From assembly GCA_022484695.1 (NCBI GenBank), contig JAKVKU010000001.1, forward strand, positions 310,001-374,000: a DNA stretch of 64,000 nucleotides, in the 5' to 3' direction. Position 1 is the stretch's first letter, and every line of letters starts with the position of its first letter. Positions 63,496 through 64,000 of the stretch are shown piece by piece. The translations under genes and the position numbers were made by a program. This DNA is from Lactobacillus sp. (lineage in GTDB: Bacteria; Bacillota; Bacilli; Lactobacillales; Lactobacillaceae). Under the pieces are notes generated by a model. The model worked only from the letters and a program-made list of their open reading frames with translations. It was not told the origin of the DNA and searched no databases.

Positions 63496-64000
63496 TATGC
63501 GTCGTTATGCCACGATGTTTTTTCTAACCATGTTCCTCATTGGAACAGATACATTTTTAATTTCCCCGTTATTACCCACATTAAGTAATCTTTATGGGGT
63601 TTCAACCGGTATTTCTGGTTGGATGGTGAGTGCTTATGCCATTGGCTATGCCGTTTTTGCCTTGATATCCGGGCCGATTTCCGATGGTCGGGATCGGAAG
63701 AAAGTCATGTTATGGGGCTTATTGGCTTTTGCGGTGTCCACCTTCTTGTGTGCCTTTGCGGTGAATTTCACCTTGATGCTGCTCTTCCGCTTCTTGGCAG
63801 GGGTCAGTGCTTCTTTTGTCACCCCGCAAGTCTGGGCGTCGATCCCAGTGGTTGTGGCCCGCAAAGATATCGTCAAGGTCATGGGCTACGCCACGGCAGG
63901 CTTATCCGTATCACAACTGGTGGGGATTCCCATTGGCAGTTATCTCGCCGTTATCTCCTGGCATGCACCGTTTTTCGTGATTTCTGGGGCGGCCTTATTG
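63496..64000 (+). CDS. MFS transporter, drug-efflux type (3' end outside window)
   Basis: An open frame of 168 codons that continues past the window edge. It has the first five or so helices of an MFS permease: LTMFLIGTDTFLISPLLPTL, then the motif GPISDGRDRKK between helices 2 and 3 (motif A), and RFLAGVSASFVTPQVW in helix 4. It resembles the DHA1 drug/arabinose-efflux group. AAAGGAG precedes the ATG. It is probably repressed by the divergent ArsR protein; the substrate is unknown. Confidence 0.85.

Noticed and set aside
1-64000. CRISPR arrays, insertion sequences, phage genes, tRNA and rRNA genes
   Set aside because: No regularly spaced repeats, transposase or integrase motifs, or tRNA/rRNA-like sequences were recognised on either strand.

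Overview
The window looks like a chromosomal segment of a low- to mid-GC Lactobacillales bacterium, most likely in the Lactobacillaceae. It has a xylulose-5-phosphate/fructose-6-phosphate phosphoketolase, mannose-family PTS operons under LevR-type sigma-54 activators, cre-like (CcpA) sites, strong AGGAGG ribosome binding sites and many TTG starts. No rRNA, tRNA, phage, insertion sequence or CRISPR array was seen. Genus and species cannot be fixed from sequence alone.

The main body, about 5.1-47.8 kb, is a large carbohydrate-utilisation region. It holds rpoN (sigma-54), two LevR-type enhancer-binding activators, three mannose-family PTS permeases (EIIB/C/D) and two separate EIIA proteins. It also holds three secreted lyases of the alginate-lyase fold, a serine esterase, a GH88-type unsaturated uronyl hydrolase, a GH36-type alpha-galactosidase, three GH43 enzymes, a GH28-like beta-helix protein, a GH51 arabinofuranosidase and a HAD phosphatase. 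I infer that the secreted lyases cut an uronic-acid-containing polysaccharide outside the cell, the PTS imports short unsaturated products, and cytoplasmic glycosidases finish them. Pentoses released by GH43/GH51 would enter the phosphoketolase pathway. The exact polymer is unknown: a plant arabinogalactan- or pectin-like glycan fits the set of glycosidases, but a host glycosaminoglycan or a bacterial exopolysaccharide is not excluded.

Five near-consensus sigma-54 promoters can be read directly. Three of them, in front of PTS operon 1, the free-standing lyase gene and PTS operon 2, share an upstream element CGACAGA-N18-TGTGTCG with identical spacing and orientation relative to the promoter. 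This is a strong candidate for the binding site of the activator encoded beside rpoN. The other two, in front of PTS operon 3 and the solitary EIIA, lack it and are presumably controlled by the second activator. Most of these promoters also carry a cre-like site just downstream.

The flanks are more ordinary. On the left are a metallophosphoesterase (cut by the window edge), an ABC transporter, a cation diffusion facilitator, and an NmrA/cupin gene pair behind a MerR-type 19-bp-spacer promoter. On the right, from 47.8 kb, are a tyrosine phosphatase, glycerate kinase, universal stress protein, 3-methyladenine glycosylase, several small unknown proteins, a TMEM175-type channel, an MFS transporter, an AT-rich island of small membrane proteins with short leader ORFs, and glutathione peroxidase. 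These are followed by an ABC-F protein behind a leader-ORF/terminator attenuator, adenosine deaminase and pyrimidine-nucleoside phosphorylase, a putative baeRF-family protein, and an ArsR/MFS divergent pair cut by the right edge.
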